64,000 bases of DNA, from contig NC_090176.1 of the NCBI RefSeq assembly GCF_024679245.1, forward strand, positions 47,135,086 to 47,199,085, given 5' to 3'. The translations under genes were made by a program, and so were the position numbers. This stretch comes from Pseudorasbora parva. Lineage: Eukaryota > Chordata > Actinopteri > Cypriniformes > Gobionidae. How positions within the stretch are numbered: the first letter of the stretch is position 1; the number at the start of each line of letters is the position of its first letter. A model generated the notes under the pieces. That model was not told the origin of the DNA. It ran no database searches and saw only the letters and a list, made by a program, of their open reading frames with translations. This document shows positions 1-11,443 of this stretch, one piece after another.

Positions 1-92
1 AAGTGTGTGAAAGTCCATCACTGAAAACTGTGATTGAGCTGAGATGGGTATTGCTTCAGAAGCTCAGAAAATACCAGTATGATTACAGTGAC

Positions 93-122
93 CTATCTAT
101 CTCTATCTCTCTCTCTCTCTCT
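93..122. repeat. Short (CTAT)n/(CT)n microsatellite
   Basis: A short TATC/CT-rich run directly visible in the sequence. It is a simple repeat with no coding content. Confidence 0.8.
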
Positions 123-329
123 TGAGCTCAGTGGTGCGTGTTATGACCGTTATACTCCTGCACAGGAGGTGTGTGATGAAAACGGCCACCCTCCTCTGCC
201 ATCCGTAAGCTCTGATTCAGCGTTTCATATAGGCTTTATCTCTGAATGAAGCTCTGTCGGTGTTGTTTACAGTGGCTGTGGCAGACGGATAACCTCTCTC
301 TGAGGAAACCTGCAGTCTGACGGAAACTA

Positions 330-1160
330 TCTGAGAGCTGCAGACACCGGCAAATGTGGGTTAAAATTGGCTTCAGCGAGTGAATAAAACTCATAGTTAA
401 TCATCAGTTGGCTGCTAACTTTATTAGGAGCCTCAACATAACATGGTTTAAGTCCAACTGTAAGAAAGATAATCTGATGCTTGCTAAAGTTAGAGATACA
501 AATAGAAGAATATCTACGGTCCTGTTCACACATATAGCTCGTATTACGTAGAAAAATTTTAAATCTGGCCAAAATATATTTCAAACATATCCTAAAATAT
601 GCATGAAAGGAAATATTTTCGAAATACAAAATATTACAAATAAATTATATACTTTTAGGGGAAAGAAATGACAATCTGAATATATTTTTCATCATGATAT
701 AATATATTATACTGGGTAAATGCTAAACGTATTTTTGCTTGTTGGATAATATAAATGTATTTAGATTTAAAATATTTTTAATATGTCTAAAAATATTAGG
801 AAACAAGTTAACAAAACTTATGTAAATATATTTTAACATCTATAGTAATATATATATATATATATTATTGTGAGGACCAATATATACTGCAATATATCGT
901 ATTTTTCTCCTGACATATTTAAAAATATATTATTATTTAGTCTCAAATAGTTTGAGATTTTAGCCCTCATTCAAGTAGACAGGAGCTTGCCTGACTGAAG
1001 ATAACAGATTGCAGATGAGTGAACCGACTGATTTATGTTCAAGTTTGGTTTCACCAAGTGACGGAGATGAGCTCATCCTGAGTGACAGAATTGTAAGGAC
1101 AGCTACATTCCTTCAGTCAAGATAAAAACTTGGTGAGGTTTATGTGAGTAGACTATAGTT
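330..1160. other. AT-rich stretch without a recognisable gene
   Basis: Very AT-rich sequence with a short (TA)n run around 847-865. A 100-codon open frame on the minus strand has no recognisable motif and lies in low-complexity DNA. I see no gene, RNA or transposon signature here. Confidence 0.5.
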
Positions 1161-1219
1161 AAATCAAGCTCAGTTCACTCTTACCACCACGTTCTCTCCA
1201 TCATTTTTGGCAATATATA

Positions 1220-2088
1220 TAGTGGGTATAGAAAATATCACAAATTCTCCACAAATGTGGCTTGTAGGGTTGCAAGAAAAAACACACTCCTCAGAAAGGC
1301 CACAGGCAGTCACGAGCTTTGCCAAAACGCATGTTGAAGATTCTGAGGCCACGTGGAAAAAGGTGCCACGGTCAGATGAGATTAGAATTTTTTATTTGAC
1401 CTCAACGCCAAACGATATGTCTGGCGGAAATCCAATACAGCTCACCACCCAAATAACACCATTCCTAAAGCATAGCATAGGGGTGGTAATATCACGCTAT
1501 GGGGTTGTTTCTCTGCAGCAGGGACTGGAGCATTGTCGGAATAGAAGGAAAAATGGATGGGGCAAAATACCATCAAACTCTTAAGGAGATGGGAAGAAGG
1601 TTTAGCTTCCAACATGACACTGACCCAAAGCACCTCAATCCTGACCACACAGTGGTTGAAGGACAAAAAAGTGAATGTACTTCATTGCCTAGCCAGAGCC
1701 CAGACTTAAAGCCCATTGAAAATCTGTGGAATGATTTGAAAAATGCCGTCCACAAACGGTCACCATCAAATTTAACTCAACTTGAGCAGTTCTGCAAAGA
1801 AGAGTGGACAAATATTGCAAAGTTAGTAGAGATATATCCCAACAGAATAAAGGCTGTAATTAAAGCAAAAGGTGGTTCAACAAAATGCTCACACAAGGGG
1901 GTGATTCTTTTTCCAACTCAGTGATTCTGTTTTTAATTACAATTTTTTTTCCTGAAATGTGGGTGTTATAAATACAGCTGGATAAAACAAAAACCTTCAT
2001 TTTTTTGTTTTTGTGTCCTTCATTTCAGGCTGCAAAGCAACAAAATGCGATTATTTTAAATGGGGCTGATTCTTTTCTATACCCACTG
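1220..2088 (+). mobile_element. Degenerate Tc1-like DNA transposon
   Basis: Seen: the left end reads AGTGGGTATAGAAAA and the right end reads TTTTCTATACCCACT, an inverted pair, with TA-rich flanks as expected of Tc1/mariner elements. The interior carries a broken Tc1 transposase on the plus strand. The left end runs almost directly into the middle of the transposase, so the N-terminal DNA-binding half has been deleted. At about 870 bp it is roughly half the size of a full Tc1 element. It is a dead copy. Confidence 0.85.
1297..1924 (+). pseudogene. Tc1-like transposase, C-terminal half, frameshifted
   Basis: The reading frame moves at least twice. Frame one gives KTHVEDSEATWKK followed by a DE pair. 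A second frame gives FDLNAKRYVWRKSNTAHHP from about 1399, and a third gives GKMDGAK and then SQSPDLKPIENLW. These are typical Tc1 transposase blocks; the last holds the final catalytic glutamate of the DDE triad (PIENLW). The end of the family is recognisable (KAKGGSTKC). In-frame stops near 1480 and 1550 and loss of the N-terminal helix-turn-helix region make it a pseudogene. Cut-and-paste transposition was the ancestral function. Confidence 0.85.
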
Positions 2089-2099
2089 CATATTTATGA

Positions 2100-2928
2100 C
2101 CCAGGTATTTTCTCCACAGGCAGATGTGGCTAACAGCTAGATTTGGACCCTGAGTGCATAAAAACATTGCCACATTTTCTACTATAATTTTTTTTTAGCC
2201 CCAAAAGCATGCGCATGAAAAAAGTAAGCTTGAATTGAGCTGTCGATTTACTGGTAAAGCTAATTTTCATCTCATCACACCAGAAATTCAGTGCTAATTC
2301 AGACTTATTAAAAATTCAGCGCTATTCTCCACTGGCTCAAATAATAACATTTCCGACAGGATGGCGTGCTGATGCTTTAGTTGATAGAGGAACATTCAGT
2401 TTGCAGTCATTTCTGCTAAATGGAGCCTATCGGCAGGACACGTCTTTTCAATGAAAGGACAAGTGCAGCAAGCCATTTCTCACTTTCTCTTTAGCGCCTC
2501 ATTTTATTTTTCAGATAAAAGCCCATTCCGATGGCAGTGAGCCTTTAACAAGTGACGACGTCCCGCGTAGAGGCCATGCATATTCACACGCCACTGATAG
2601 TTCCAATTTCTGCTCCATTCCCTCCAGCTCGCTGGCTGTACAAAGGGAACTTTCTGCCGTCATTAAACCTACACCTCATCATGCCTCCAGGAACCAGACG
2701 TGCTTTCTTTCAGGATGGACGAAACGGTTGGTTCTTTCCTTTGAAGTCCCAAATGGCTTCTTTCTTCTGCTGCCAATTTGGCTTTCAGACAGCCTGGCCT
2801 CTTGGCCTTCTGCTGCAGGGTCCGATCAGACCCATTCTGCTTTCCATCTCTCGGTCTCCGGAACGGGATGCTTTCATCCTACCCTGACAATCCATGACCA
2901 CCACAACGCACTGTGAAAGATCCTTTTC
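2100..2928. other. Unrecognised single-copy-looking DNA
   Basis: Mixed composition with no repeat family I recognise and no convincing exon. A 111-codon frame at 2552-2887 lacks domain motifs and is probably chance. It could hold non-coding regulatory sequence, but nothing in the window shows that. Confidence 0.35.
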
Positions 2929-3270
2929 AAGAAATAGTTCACTCAATAATGACAATTCTGTCTGTATTTACTCACCCCGCTGGTTACAAACCCAGCCATT
3001 TTGTGTCTGTGGAACATAAAAGGAGAAGTTTTCAAGAATAGTTCAGCTATTTTCCAATAACAATTCATACGAAATTCATCAATAACGATGTTGACAAAAG
3101 GATAGTTCACCCAAAAATCATTATTCGCACTCAAGTCGTTCCAACATCCTGACTTCTGTGGAACACAATACAATGAAAGTCAAAGGGGTCAAATATTGTT
3201 TTGGACCCAAAAATGTTTCCTTTTGTGTTCAGCAGAAGTCATACAGGACAGAACGGCATGAAGAGAATTG
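2929..3270 (+). repeat. Two adjacent copies of the 'ATAGTTCACCC' interspersed repeat
   Basis: Two successive pieces, about 2929-3062 and 3099-3270, each begin with a version of ATAGTTCACYC and run into ACTCACCC/TCGTTCCAA and then TCTGTGGAACA. This is the 5' part of an abundant cyprinid repeat that also occurs in this window near 10032, 11444, 13268 (minus), 38839 and 56030. I believe it is a non-autonomous TTAA-type DNA element, from memory of fish genomes. Confidence 0.7.
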
Positions 3271-3438
3271 TACAATCCAGGCTCATTGGAAAAACACAGT
3301 GCCCGTTACATGTCACCTACGGTCGTGACCAAAAGGAAAATCTGGCATAGGAACAATTACATCTTCAACCTTTATATAAATATGATTAAAAATTGGTTAA
3401 TGTGGTCAGCACTTGTTTTATTTGTGAAAAGCATCATT

Positions 3439-3574
<136 letters not shown>

Positions 3575-3977
3575 TATGTTGAAGTCAATGTATGCTTTTT
3601 CCTGTTGTTTTTTTTTTGTTTGTTTTTTGCATGTTAAAATAAAACCTGCAGCTGTAGTTTGCCTTCTTTGACAAATAGTTTTGTCAGATGAATACCTTAG
3701 CCAAGTTTAGTGTTTTGTTTTTCCAGTATATACATGTAAAATGTATATACTGTGTATATATACACACATATGCTCCACAAGGAAACGTGATGAGCTGGGG
3801 GTGGGGGGTAAAAACTTTTGAATCATGGAAAATTGTACTTAATTTGTCTTCCGGGAAACATGTAAGTATCTTCTGTTGCTTCCGAAGGGCAGTACATAAT
3901 GATTTTGTTTATATATTTAAACAAAATAAGAAAAATGTGGACATCTTCACCCCATTAACATCCACTGTTGGCACTTT

Positions 3978-4490
3978 CAGCAGTGGACAGGGATCAGCAT
4001 GTACACCACACATGTACACCCTATACACAACAAACTGTAATGCTCTGTGTATTCTGACACCTTTCTATCAGTACCAGCATTAACTTCTTGAGCAATTTGA
4101 GCTCCAGTAGCTCGTCTGTTTGATCAGACCATACGGGCCAGCCTTCGCTCCCCACGTGCATCAATGAGCCTTGGCCGCCCATGACCCTGTGGCCGGTTCT
4201 CCACTGTTCCTTCCTTGGACCCGTTTTGATAGATACTGACCACTGCAGACCAGGAACACCCGACAAGAGCCACAGCTTTGGAGATGCTCTGACCCAATCA
4301 TCTAGCCATCACAATTTGGCCATTTAGAGTCTTGTTTAAATCCTTACGCTTGCTCATTTTTCACGTCAACTTTGAGGACAAAACGTTCACTTGCTGCCTA
4401 GTATATCCCACCATCTAACATGATGAATAAATAATCAGTGTTATTCACTTCACCTGTCCATGGTAAATAATGTTATGCCTGATCGGTGTA
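3978..4490 (-). mobile_element. Tc1-like element, 5' half, minus strand
   Basis: The right edge reads TGCCTGATCGGTGTA, so on the minus strand the element opens with TACACCGATCAGGC, a terminal sequence I know from fish Tc1-like elements. It is followed by the N-terminal part of the transposase. The piece stops around 3978, so the catalytic half and the second terminal repeat are missing. It is unrelated in sequence to the element at 1220-2088. Confidence 0.8.
3985..4358 (-). pseudogene. Tc1-like transposase N-terminal fragment
   Basis: Minus-strand frame opening with MSKRKDL, then NGQIVMAR, a stop in place of an arginine, LGQSISKAVALVGCSWSAV and QGHGRPRLIDARGERRLAR. These blocks are the paired-like helix-turn-helix DNA-binding region of Tc1 transposases. 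The in-frame TGA after MAR and a later frame change show it is inactive. The DDE catalytic domain is absent. Confidence 0.8.
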
Positions 4491-4984
4491 CATATGGTAC
4501 ACAATGTGTATGGTCATAAAAACAAATATTCCATTCGGCCATCACTATACATCTCCTGAAATATATAGAAAAAAATTCTTAAGGATTACTTTTATGGTGT
4601 TTATGAAATCTTTTTTAGATCTGGTCTCTGTATGGGGGGGAAAGCATCCTGTAGTGTTCCACTGGGGGAAAAAAACATCCCATTTTTGGTATTCCTATAA
4701 TTTAGGACCAGTATGGCACCCGTTCCCCTTCCTCCTCCATCCTGCACAGCGGCTTTTATCTCCCCACCGAACAGCCGCTTCTGCTTTTCCCCACACTGTT
4801 ACTAATTGATGCAATTATCGTTCTATTTTTGTGAAGGTCTGCTAAAAGCAGGCATATTTTGACGGATGAGCCGTTTGTGAGGAGCAGGGCTTCGCTGACT
4901 ATCTTTATCCCTAATGAGAACAACACTTTCTGATCTCTGGGTAAACTGCTTTCTGCCTTATGTGGTTTGAGGGGAGAAACAAAC
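4491..4984. other. No recognisable feature
   Basis: No transposon ends, domain motifs or RNA signature seen. A 107-codon frame at 4486-4809 has low-complexity, chance-like composition. Confidence 0.3.
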
Positions 4985-5160
4985 TAAAGTTAGCGACACA
5001 CGCCACTTAACAACATTTTTCAGTAGCGTGACAGTACCGTCACAGTTTTTAAAACAGACTACCTTTACCAGTAACAAGCTACAAACAAGCAATAGTATAA
5101 AATGCCACGTTTCTGTCACAATGCTGCTTTACAGCCGAGCTGAGGCAATATCCAATCAAG

Positions 5161-5285
5161 GCAAGGCAAGGCAAGGCAAGGCAAGGCAAGGCAAGGCAAG
5201 GCAAGGCAAGGCAAGGCAAGGCAAGGCAAGGCAAGGCAAGGCAAGGCAAGGCAAGGCAAGGCAAGGCAAGGCAAGGCAAGGCAAG
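5161..5285. repeat. (GCAAG)25 pentanucleotide tract
   Basis: Twenty-five perfect GCAAG units with no interruption. On the minus strand it reads CTTGC repeated directly downstream of a LINE-type 3' end, so it is best explained as an expanded 3' terminal repeat of that retrotransposon. It generates artificial long frames on both strands. Confidence 0.95.
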
Positions 5286-5460
5286 TTTATTTGTATAGCA
5301 CATTTCATACCCAATGGCAATTCAAAGTGCTTTACATAGAAATTAATTAAAACAGTGGTAACAAATGCATGAGAAAAAAAAAAGAGTACCATATGGACGA
5401 ATAAAAATTTAAAACAAGCATAGTTAAAAACAGTTGTAAAGACAATAATAAGAATAAAAA
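5286..5460 (-). mobile_element. LINE/SINE 3'-end fragment
   Basis: Read on the minus strand the sequence contains AAAGCACTTTGAATTGCC, then GAAATGTGCTATACAAATAA, and then the CTTGC repeats. The 'GTGCTATACAAATAAA' plus short tandem repeat is typical of the 3' end shared by fish L2/CR1-type LINEs and the SINEs they mobilise. No coding part is present. Confidence 0.6.
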
Positions 5461-5694
5461 AAAATATATAAAAAAAAATTTATTAAAAAGTAACTATGTA
5501 GCGCAATTAGTTACTTTTTAAGGGAGTAACGCAATATTGTAATGCATTACTTTTCAAAGCAACTTTCACCAACACTGACTATACTATATAGCAAATCGCA
5601 ACTGCATTATTTCTTGTATCATTACACTATATTATTAGTTTAATGCCTAATGATTACTATAAGACAAATTAAATGAAGATATTATAAACATCAA

Positions 5695-5752
5695 CATGAT
5701 TTTCTGTAAAGTCGTTTTGAGTGCTATATAAATAAATGTGACTTGACAGTTT
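5695..5752 (+). mobile_element. LINE-type 3' tail fragment
   Basis: CTGTAAAGTCGTTTTGAGTG followed by CTATATAAATAAATGTGACT and TTGAC resembles the 3' end of fish L2-like LINEs, plus orientation. Only the last 50-60 bp are recognisable. Confidence 0.5.
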
Positions 5753-6654
5753 TCATCATGTTTTTGTCTTTTAATATACAGTGTTTCCTAGTTTAATTTG
5801 TTGTATTTAGAGTACAACCTCATCCTTTATTGCAAATTGCCATCCTTATTCATATAAACACTACTTTCATTCCTATTATATAATTACAAAAAAAAAAAAA
5901 AATCACAAGAGGTATACATGTTTAAAAAGACATTACCCCCTTAAATAGTTTCAGTATTAGCTGCTTTTTGCTGATAACTTGTACTGATAACTACTTTCTG
6001 GATAGTGTTTACATCAAGTGTAACTACAGTTAATGTAAGCTTCAGTTTACCACAACATTCAAGGCTCACGTGGCAGGTAATTGCACTTTATTCACTGCTT
6101 TGAAAGATCTTGAAGACTACTTTCGCTCAGGGACCAAATAGGGTTGCTGAGGCTTTGAAGATAAGCAGCGATGCACTCCTCTCTCTTGAATTCAATTCCA
6201 TTAAGCGCAATTCCTTTAACAGTATCTCTTAATAAATCAATAGCAATTCCAGGCCACCAGGTAATTCCAATCAAAGACTGCTGTTTAAACAGGCCTAAAC
6301 GCAGCAGCATTTACTTTTAGGGTTGTCTGTGGCTGACAGAAGTCTTTAACACTGATTCTCTCCAGTTACTCATCCTTTAAAGCCCAGCTAAAGTCTGTCT
6401 CTTTAAAATCAACATGAAATCACAACGGACGCCGTTTACAGTGCCTTGTTAACACACGTTTCCTGGTCTTATTGTGCACGATTCTCCTTTGACGTACTGC
6501 ATCTTAACATACGGGTAAAACATCCCAACTGGTAAGCTGAAGTTTGCAGTTTCATAAGTTACTTAACAGCATTGCTTCTGGGGAAAAAGCCGTTCTGTAG
6601 GCGGTGTTAATGTGTCTGTTAAACGATGAATAGTAAAATGCAAAGTAAAAGATA
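5753..6654. other. No recognisable gene; short poly-A run
   Basis: AT-rich and then mixed sequence with an A run near 5887-5900. A 72-codon minus-strand frame at 6092-6310 has no motif I recognise. Confidence 0.3.
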
Positions 6655-7837
6655 AGGTACCGATCAGTATTGCTAAATAAACCTCGGTATTGTGATCTGA
6701 TCTCCGCTTCGTGTCAGGCGGTGCTTCGCCTCTACGTCGTGCACGACCGTGCTAGCCGTGGATTAACCCTTACGTAGACAACGAGTCTTTAAAGGCAATT
6801 TAGCCTGTTTTATTAACCCATTCATGCTGTTGTGTTGTTGAGAGAGGTGCAAGATAAAAAATAAAGCATTTTAACTGGAATGATTTTAGCGTATGATTTA
6901 TCGCGGGCACGGATCAGGTAATGGGCCAAATTTTAACGTGTCTGGGCGGGTGTGGATTTAATTTTGATATTTTCACGGGTGATGGGTCGGATCTGGTGCT
7001 GAACCTTGCGGATACAGGTGAGGGCCTGTGCAGGACTCTGACACGTGTCTCCATCTACATGCGGCTGCCGCAACGTCACAGCCGCATGCAAACATGCCGC
7101 TGCCATGGAAGTTTTTTACTCTGAGCGAAGAAGACACTAACTATGCCATTTGTGAAATTTGACAAACCTACAAACCCAATTAGACACTCCATCACCACGT
7201 GGAAGATGCCCAGTTTGAAGAAGGTAGTAAAGGTAAAACGGCTAAAGCTGGCCAGAGCTCAGAGCCAGCCACAAGTCAGCAGCCTTTCCTATCTTTCCTT
7301 GGTATAAACCGCAAAGACCAAAGCATAAATGCATTTACGAAGAAAATAATGGAATTCATGACGCTGGGTGACCAGCCAAACGCATAAACCGTCACTTCAT
7401 GAGAATTTGAACACAGTGGTCACATGAACACAGACACGGCAGTGAAATTCTTCACGGCAACCCATCGAAATAAAAGTTTGCTTTCCATTTTTTTTAAATG
7501 AATAGAATATATTAGGATAGATTACCTTAGCTACGTCTGTACGTAATAATAATACGTCACTACTACTACTTATAATAATGCCTAGATGGTTGATTATTTT
7601 TTACTTGATCTTTTTTTTATAAACAATATTTTTAATTTTAAACAGCATACAGCCTTTAAATGTTTATGTATTATTTACTTTATCATCATATATAAATAAA
7701 CGTAATATTTTTTTAAATGGTTAAATAAAGATATATTTTAAAAAAATTAGCTGTGATTTTGAAATTGGTACAGAGTACCATAAAAATGTTATTGTATTGG
7801 TACAGACTACTGGAATTTTGGTACCGTGACATCCCTA
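6655..7837 (+). mobile_element. 5'-truncated hAT (ZBED-type) DNA transposon
   Basis: The right end GGTACCGTGACATCCCTA has the CCCTA terminus common in hAT elements. The interior carries pieces of a BED-finger transposase at 7094-7387. The matching left terminal repeat (expected TAGGGATGTCACGG) is not visible, so the 5' end is lost or mutated and the left boundary is approximate. Confidence 0.6.
7094..7387 (+). pseudogene. hAT transposase remnant, BED finger and following segment
   Basis: One frame gives PLPWKFFTLSEEDTNYAICE and then a stop. This matches the start of a BED zinc finger (WKFFxL...AxC). A second frame gives SINAFTKKIMEFMTLGDQP, the conserved 'ITKAIMEFMALDDQPF'-type block that follows the finger in ZBED/hAT transposases. 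The second half of the finger and the catalytic core are missing and the frame shifts between the two blocks. This is a pseudogene. Confidence 0.75.
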
Positions 7838-8069
7838 GACGCTGGCAACATTTACTACCCAATTACTGAACTATTATTTGGAGTAGTATTGTACACTTCA
7901 GGTTTGTTCATTCATAGGATCTTTTGACTTTTGTTAGACAAGTAAAAAGAGAAAAGGTAAATTTATAATGTTTTGTTTCATAAAGCAACTGATTTTCAAT
8001 TATTCTTTCCTGGCACAGAACACTTATTTTTGGAGAGTTGTTTAAGTGAGAGAAGATCCTATTGTAATG

Positions 8070-8212
8070 TTTACTAATTTATTTTATAATAAAAATACAA
8101 TTTAGCTTTGAAGAAAAAGGAATCAGCAAAAATCAAAAAAAAAAAAAAAAAACTAAAAAAAAAAAAAAAAAAAACAGAATCCGCCAAGAAAATTGCAATC
8201 GGTGCATCTCTA
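8070..8212 (-). mobile_element. hAT terminal fragment
   Basis: The edge CAATCGGTGCATCTCTA reads TAGAGATGCACCGATTG on the minus strand, a common start of fish hAT elements. Two long A runs precede it. Only one end is present. Confidence 0.5.
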
Positions 8213-9370
8213 TCTGAAACATAATAATATTATGAAATATTGTACAAAAAAATAAAATAATCATCTTAGTCAATGTATTAATTATATAATAGTTTTATAT
8301 AATAAATTATAATGTTATAATATATACACTTATATAATACATTAATGTTATGAAATATCCTACATACAAAAACAAGTATTTTGTCATGTTCATTTGAAAT
8401 AAAATACTTAAATACTGTATATAATTACTTTTTTTATAATTACTAAATTAAAACAAAAAAAAAACAATCGCTTTTAAATGGCCACCAGAGGGTAAAGTCT
8501 AGATGACCATGCAAACCCATTTAAACCAGACCCTCTGGCTAATACAGACAGCATTATGATCATTCCGATTACCTCTGAACTGAACTGCTCGTATGCCATT
8601 TCCCTGAAATTTTCACAGTGACATTGCCACTAGCCACAGATACTGGTTAGTTTATGCTGAGATAATGCAACAATCAAGTTAACAGAGGAAATAACAGACC
8701 CTCTGCAAGCAAATTGTTACAGCACGGCGTCACAATTGGTGGAGAATCAAATCAGCAGGCTGTTAAGAGTCATCTACTACATATCTGACTGATAAACCTG
8801 CGGCACAAGAGAGCAGAGTCAGGCCTCAGGGAGCAAATGCGAACCGTACCATCACAGGCCAAAGATAACAAGCTCCATTTCAAAGCGAGAGCACTCTCAG
8901 CCAGCGAGCGCTTGACCGGCACGCCGAGCGGAAAGTCTGAGGATGATGGTGGCTTATAGCACACCATATGTCACTGCCGCCAAGTCCTCCTCATCTCTGT
9001 GAGCCATGCCAAGTGGATTTTCTGTCCAGTCGACGCACCGCTCCCAAACGGCTGCCGGAATATCAATTACAGCGCTCCGTGTGTGTGATCCGCGGGGGGT
9101 GAAGTCACGAGCGGGGATGAGGCGCGGGCACGGGCGCGGGGAGGGTTGCGTCGCTCTTATCTGATGCAGCTGGATGAGGTCTGGGAATCAAATCTGCCGA
9201 TAGCAATCAGAAACAGCTTGATCTCATTGAAAGAGTTAAAAAGGTTTACAATCCAAATAAGCTACACACAACACCGGGCACACCGTTCAGGTGATGGGTC
9301 TCATTCGTGGAACATAAACAGAAAGAATTTCTGCGGCAATCATTTGTGCAATCATTCTTACTGAAATCAA
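8213..9370. other. AT-rich stretch followed by a transposon-free, GC-richer island
   Basis: 8213-8470 is AT-rich. From about 8480 to 9370 I see no repeat family; composition is balanced to GC-rich (CG dense around 9090-9150). Open frames here (65 and 72 codons) carry no domain motifs. This is a candidate for single-copy, possibly conserved non-coding DNA, which only a cross-species alignment can settle. Confidence 0.4.
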
Positions 9371-10027
9371 TGCATTCAATTCAATGTTGCACTTATACAA
9401 GAATGGTTTTACAAACAAATTAAACAAAAAATCATTATGTTTGTGTTTTATGAATCATATGTTGTAAATATAAAAATATTTAATTATATATTATATACAC
9501 TGTATGTAATATATAAATTACATACACTACCATTTAAAAGTGTGTGGTCAGTAAGGGTTTGTTTAGTTAAAGAAATTGCCTATGTTCACAATGTCAGATT
9601 TTGGGACAGACAAACACATTTACTTACAGGTGAGAAATCCCATTAAAACAGAAACTTACAGTTTCATCTTGAATGCTGTGTCTGTATGAATATGCAATGG
9701 GAATCAAACCCATATTCTCTGACCAGTAATCATAGGGACAGTAACCAAAGTAACATTAAAGATGGCAACACCCAAAAAACTGAAAAGTCTCAACAAGTGC
9801 CTGTACTGTACCAGTGATTTTCTAGTGATCCTGAAGACCTTGGTTAACACAGCTCATATTTCCATTAATGCAAGTTACCAAAAGTGAAAACAAAAATAAT
9901 ATGCACACATTTGTGCAGCGCAGTGACTCTCTTGCACTATGACTAGTTGTCCAGTCCAGAAAAGGGTTTTCCAAGAATGCAGTTGTAAGTCCTGTAAATA
10001 ACCGTGCAGTGTATGAATGTAACCGTA
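9371..10027. other. Mostly unrecognised; short repeat fragment at 9529-9572
   Basis: 9529-9572 resembles the left end ('CACTACCNTTYAAAAGTNTG') of the repeat family found complete at 10322-10882. The rest is AT-rich or unrecognised. Confidence 0.4.
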
Positions 10028-10031
10028 TTAA

Positions 10032-10321
10032 AGGGATAGTTCACCCGGAAATGTAATTTCACCCTCAAGCCTTCATAGGTGTAAATGACATTCTTCTGTC
10101 AGAAAAATGCAATCAGAGTTTTAAAAAAAATGTCCTTGCTAATCCAAACTTTATAATGGCAGTGAATGGGAGACCAAAATTTGAAGCTCAAAAAAAAGTG
10201 TATCAATCCATCCAAATCAATCAGTTTGTGTAAGAAAAATATCCATATCTAAGACTTTACAAAGTAAAATATAGCTTTCGATACAGAACTGAATCATATT
10301 CTGCTACTGTGTGAACGTAGT
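10032..10321 (+). mobile_element. TTAA-type 'AGGGATAGTTCACCC' element, left part
   Basis: TTAA at 10028-10031 is followed by AGGGATAGTTCACCCGGAAA and then by internal sequence (AATGGGAGACCAAAATTTGA) shared with the copy at 38839-39245. The right end is not visible. It is non-coding and non-autonomous. Confidence 0.7.
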
Positions 10322-10882
10322 CATTAATACTTTTATTAAACAAGAATGCATGAAATTAATCAACTGTGACAGTAAAGACGTATCATTTCACAAAAGATTT
10401 CAGATAAATGCTGATCTTTCAAACTTTCAACACTGCAAAATATGTTTTTCTTAGTATTTTTATGGAAACATGATACAAAAATACTAAGAAAGAAAAGCAT
10501 TTTTTGCAATCTATTCATCAGAAAACAAAAAAAGAGAATGTATTATGGGTTTCACAAAAATATTAAACTGTTTTTTTTAACACTGATGATAATCAGAAAC
10601 GTTTCTTGAGCAGCAAATCATCGTATTAGAATGATTTCTGAAGGATCATGTGACTGAAGACTGGAGTAATGATGCTGAAAATACAGCTTTAATCACAGCA
10701 ATAAATTACATTTTAAAATAAATTCACATAGAAAACAGTTCTTTTAAATTGTAATAATATTTCACAATATTACTGTTTTTAACGTATGTTTAGTTAAGTA
10801 AATGCAGCCTTGGTGTACAGAAGAGACTTCTTTCAAAAACATTTGTAAAAAATCATTCTGACCCCAAACTTTTGAACGGCAG
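10322..10882 (+). repeat. Interspersed repeat family Y (near full copy, interrupted)
   Basis: Contains the diagnostic AAGGATCATGTGACTGAAGA block and ends with ACCCCAAACTTTTGAACGGC, a right end common in cyprinid genomes. Related copies in this window: 24427-24790, 29183-29800, 32383-33365 (minus) and 62288-62432. This copy is interrupted by a small palindromic element at 10431-10510. Confidence 0.75.
10431..10510. mobile_element. Palindromic MITE nested in family Y
   Basis: About 80 bp with near-mirror arms: CTGCAAAA...TCTTAGTATTTTTAT on the left and AAAAATACTAAGA...TTTTTGCA on the right. It interrupts the 'CAAACTTT|CTATTCATCA' sequence of the surrounding repeat. It is too short to code for anything. 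Confidence 0.65.
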
Positions 10883-11439
10883 TGTATTATATTATATGGA
10901 TATCAATTTTATTTGGTCACAAACCTGGACTAATGAAAGGCCACTGTTGTGCGACTGTGCTGAATTCTTCAGGCCTACTTCAATTTGCATGAATATCTAT
11001 TGATTAAAAGGGAGCCAATTCATCAATTCCGATCAAATCCTCACAAAAAAAATTAATTTAACATTATTTCCTGCTGGATATTATGATTCTACCAACAACT
11101 AATTTCGGGAGTTAATAGCTTGAAGTACAGCCGGTTTTGTAACACGTATCAGGCATTTTCTATACAGCCTCTGCAATTTCACCAACTATTAGAACGAAAC
11201 CGATAGCTGTCACATCAGTTTTGTTTTGCTGCCAGAAAATCCTCTAACAGACTGCAATATTCACACCAAATGCCTCCTAAAGACAACATTACATGATCAA
11301 TGATGATCGTCTGCCAGTATACGGCCTGATGTTGCCTTCTGTGAAATCAGACTCTGGGTTAGTCAAGGATTTCTAATGCGAGTTTTGAGAAAGAGGATTT
11401 CAGTGTTTCCAAGATTATGCGGATTAATCTTTTCTCAGC
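10883..11439. other. No recognisable feature
   Basis: Mixed single-copy-looking DNA; no repeat ends or coding motifs seen. Confidence 0.3.
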
Positions 11440-11443
11440 TTAA

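Larger units (their letters stand above)
4985..5580. mobile_element. hAT-like element fragment interrupted by a LINE tail and pentamer tract
   Basis: The right side, 5488-5580, contains repeated AAAGTAAC/GTTACTTTT motifs and ends near AACTTTCACCAACACTGA, a terminal sequence I associate with abundant fish hAT-like non-autonomous elements. The left side, about 5020-5155, has related AGTAGCGTGACAGTACCGTC-type sequence. The pentamer tract and a LINE-type tail sit between them, so this appears to be one element split by an insertion. No target duplication was identified. Confidence 0.45.

Noticed and set aside
1170..1352. Minus-strand frame ending AKNDGENVVVRVN next to a GTAAGAG donor-like site
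   Set aside because: Most of the frame is Tc1 element sequence; only about a dozen codons lie outside it and no family is recognisable.
5028..5392. Long frames on both strands across the pentamer tract; superficially a regularly repeated array like CRISPR
   Set aside because: Perfect 5-bp tandem repeat without spacers; a LINE-tail microsatellite in a vertebrate genome.
9690..9745. Minus-strand GGGTTTGATTCCC resembling a tRNA B box
   Set aside because: No A box at the right distance and no cloverleaf; at most a SINE scrap.
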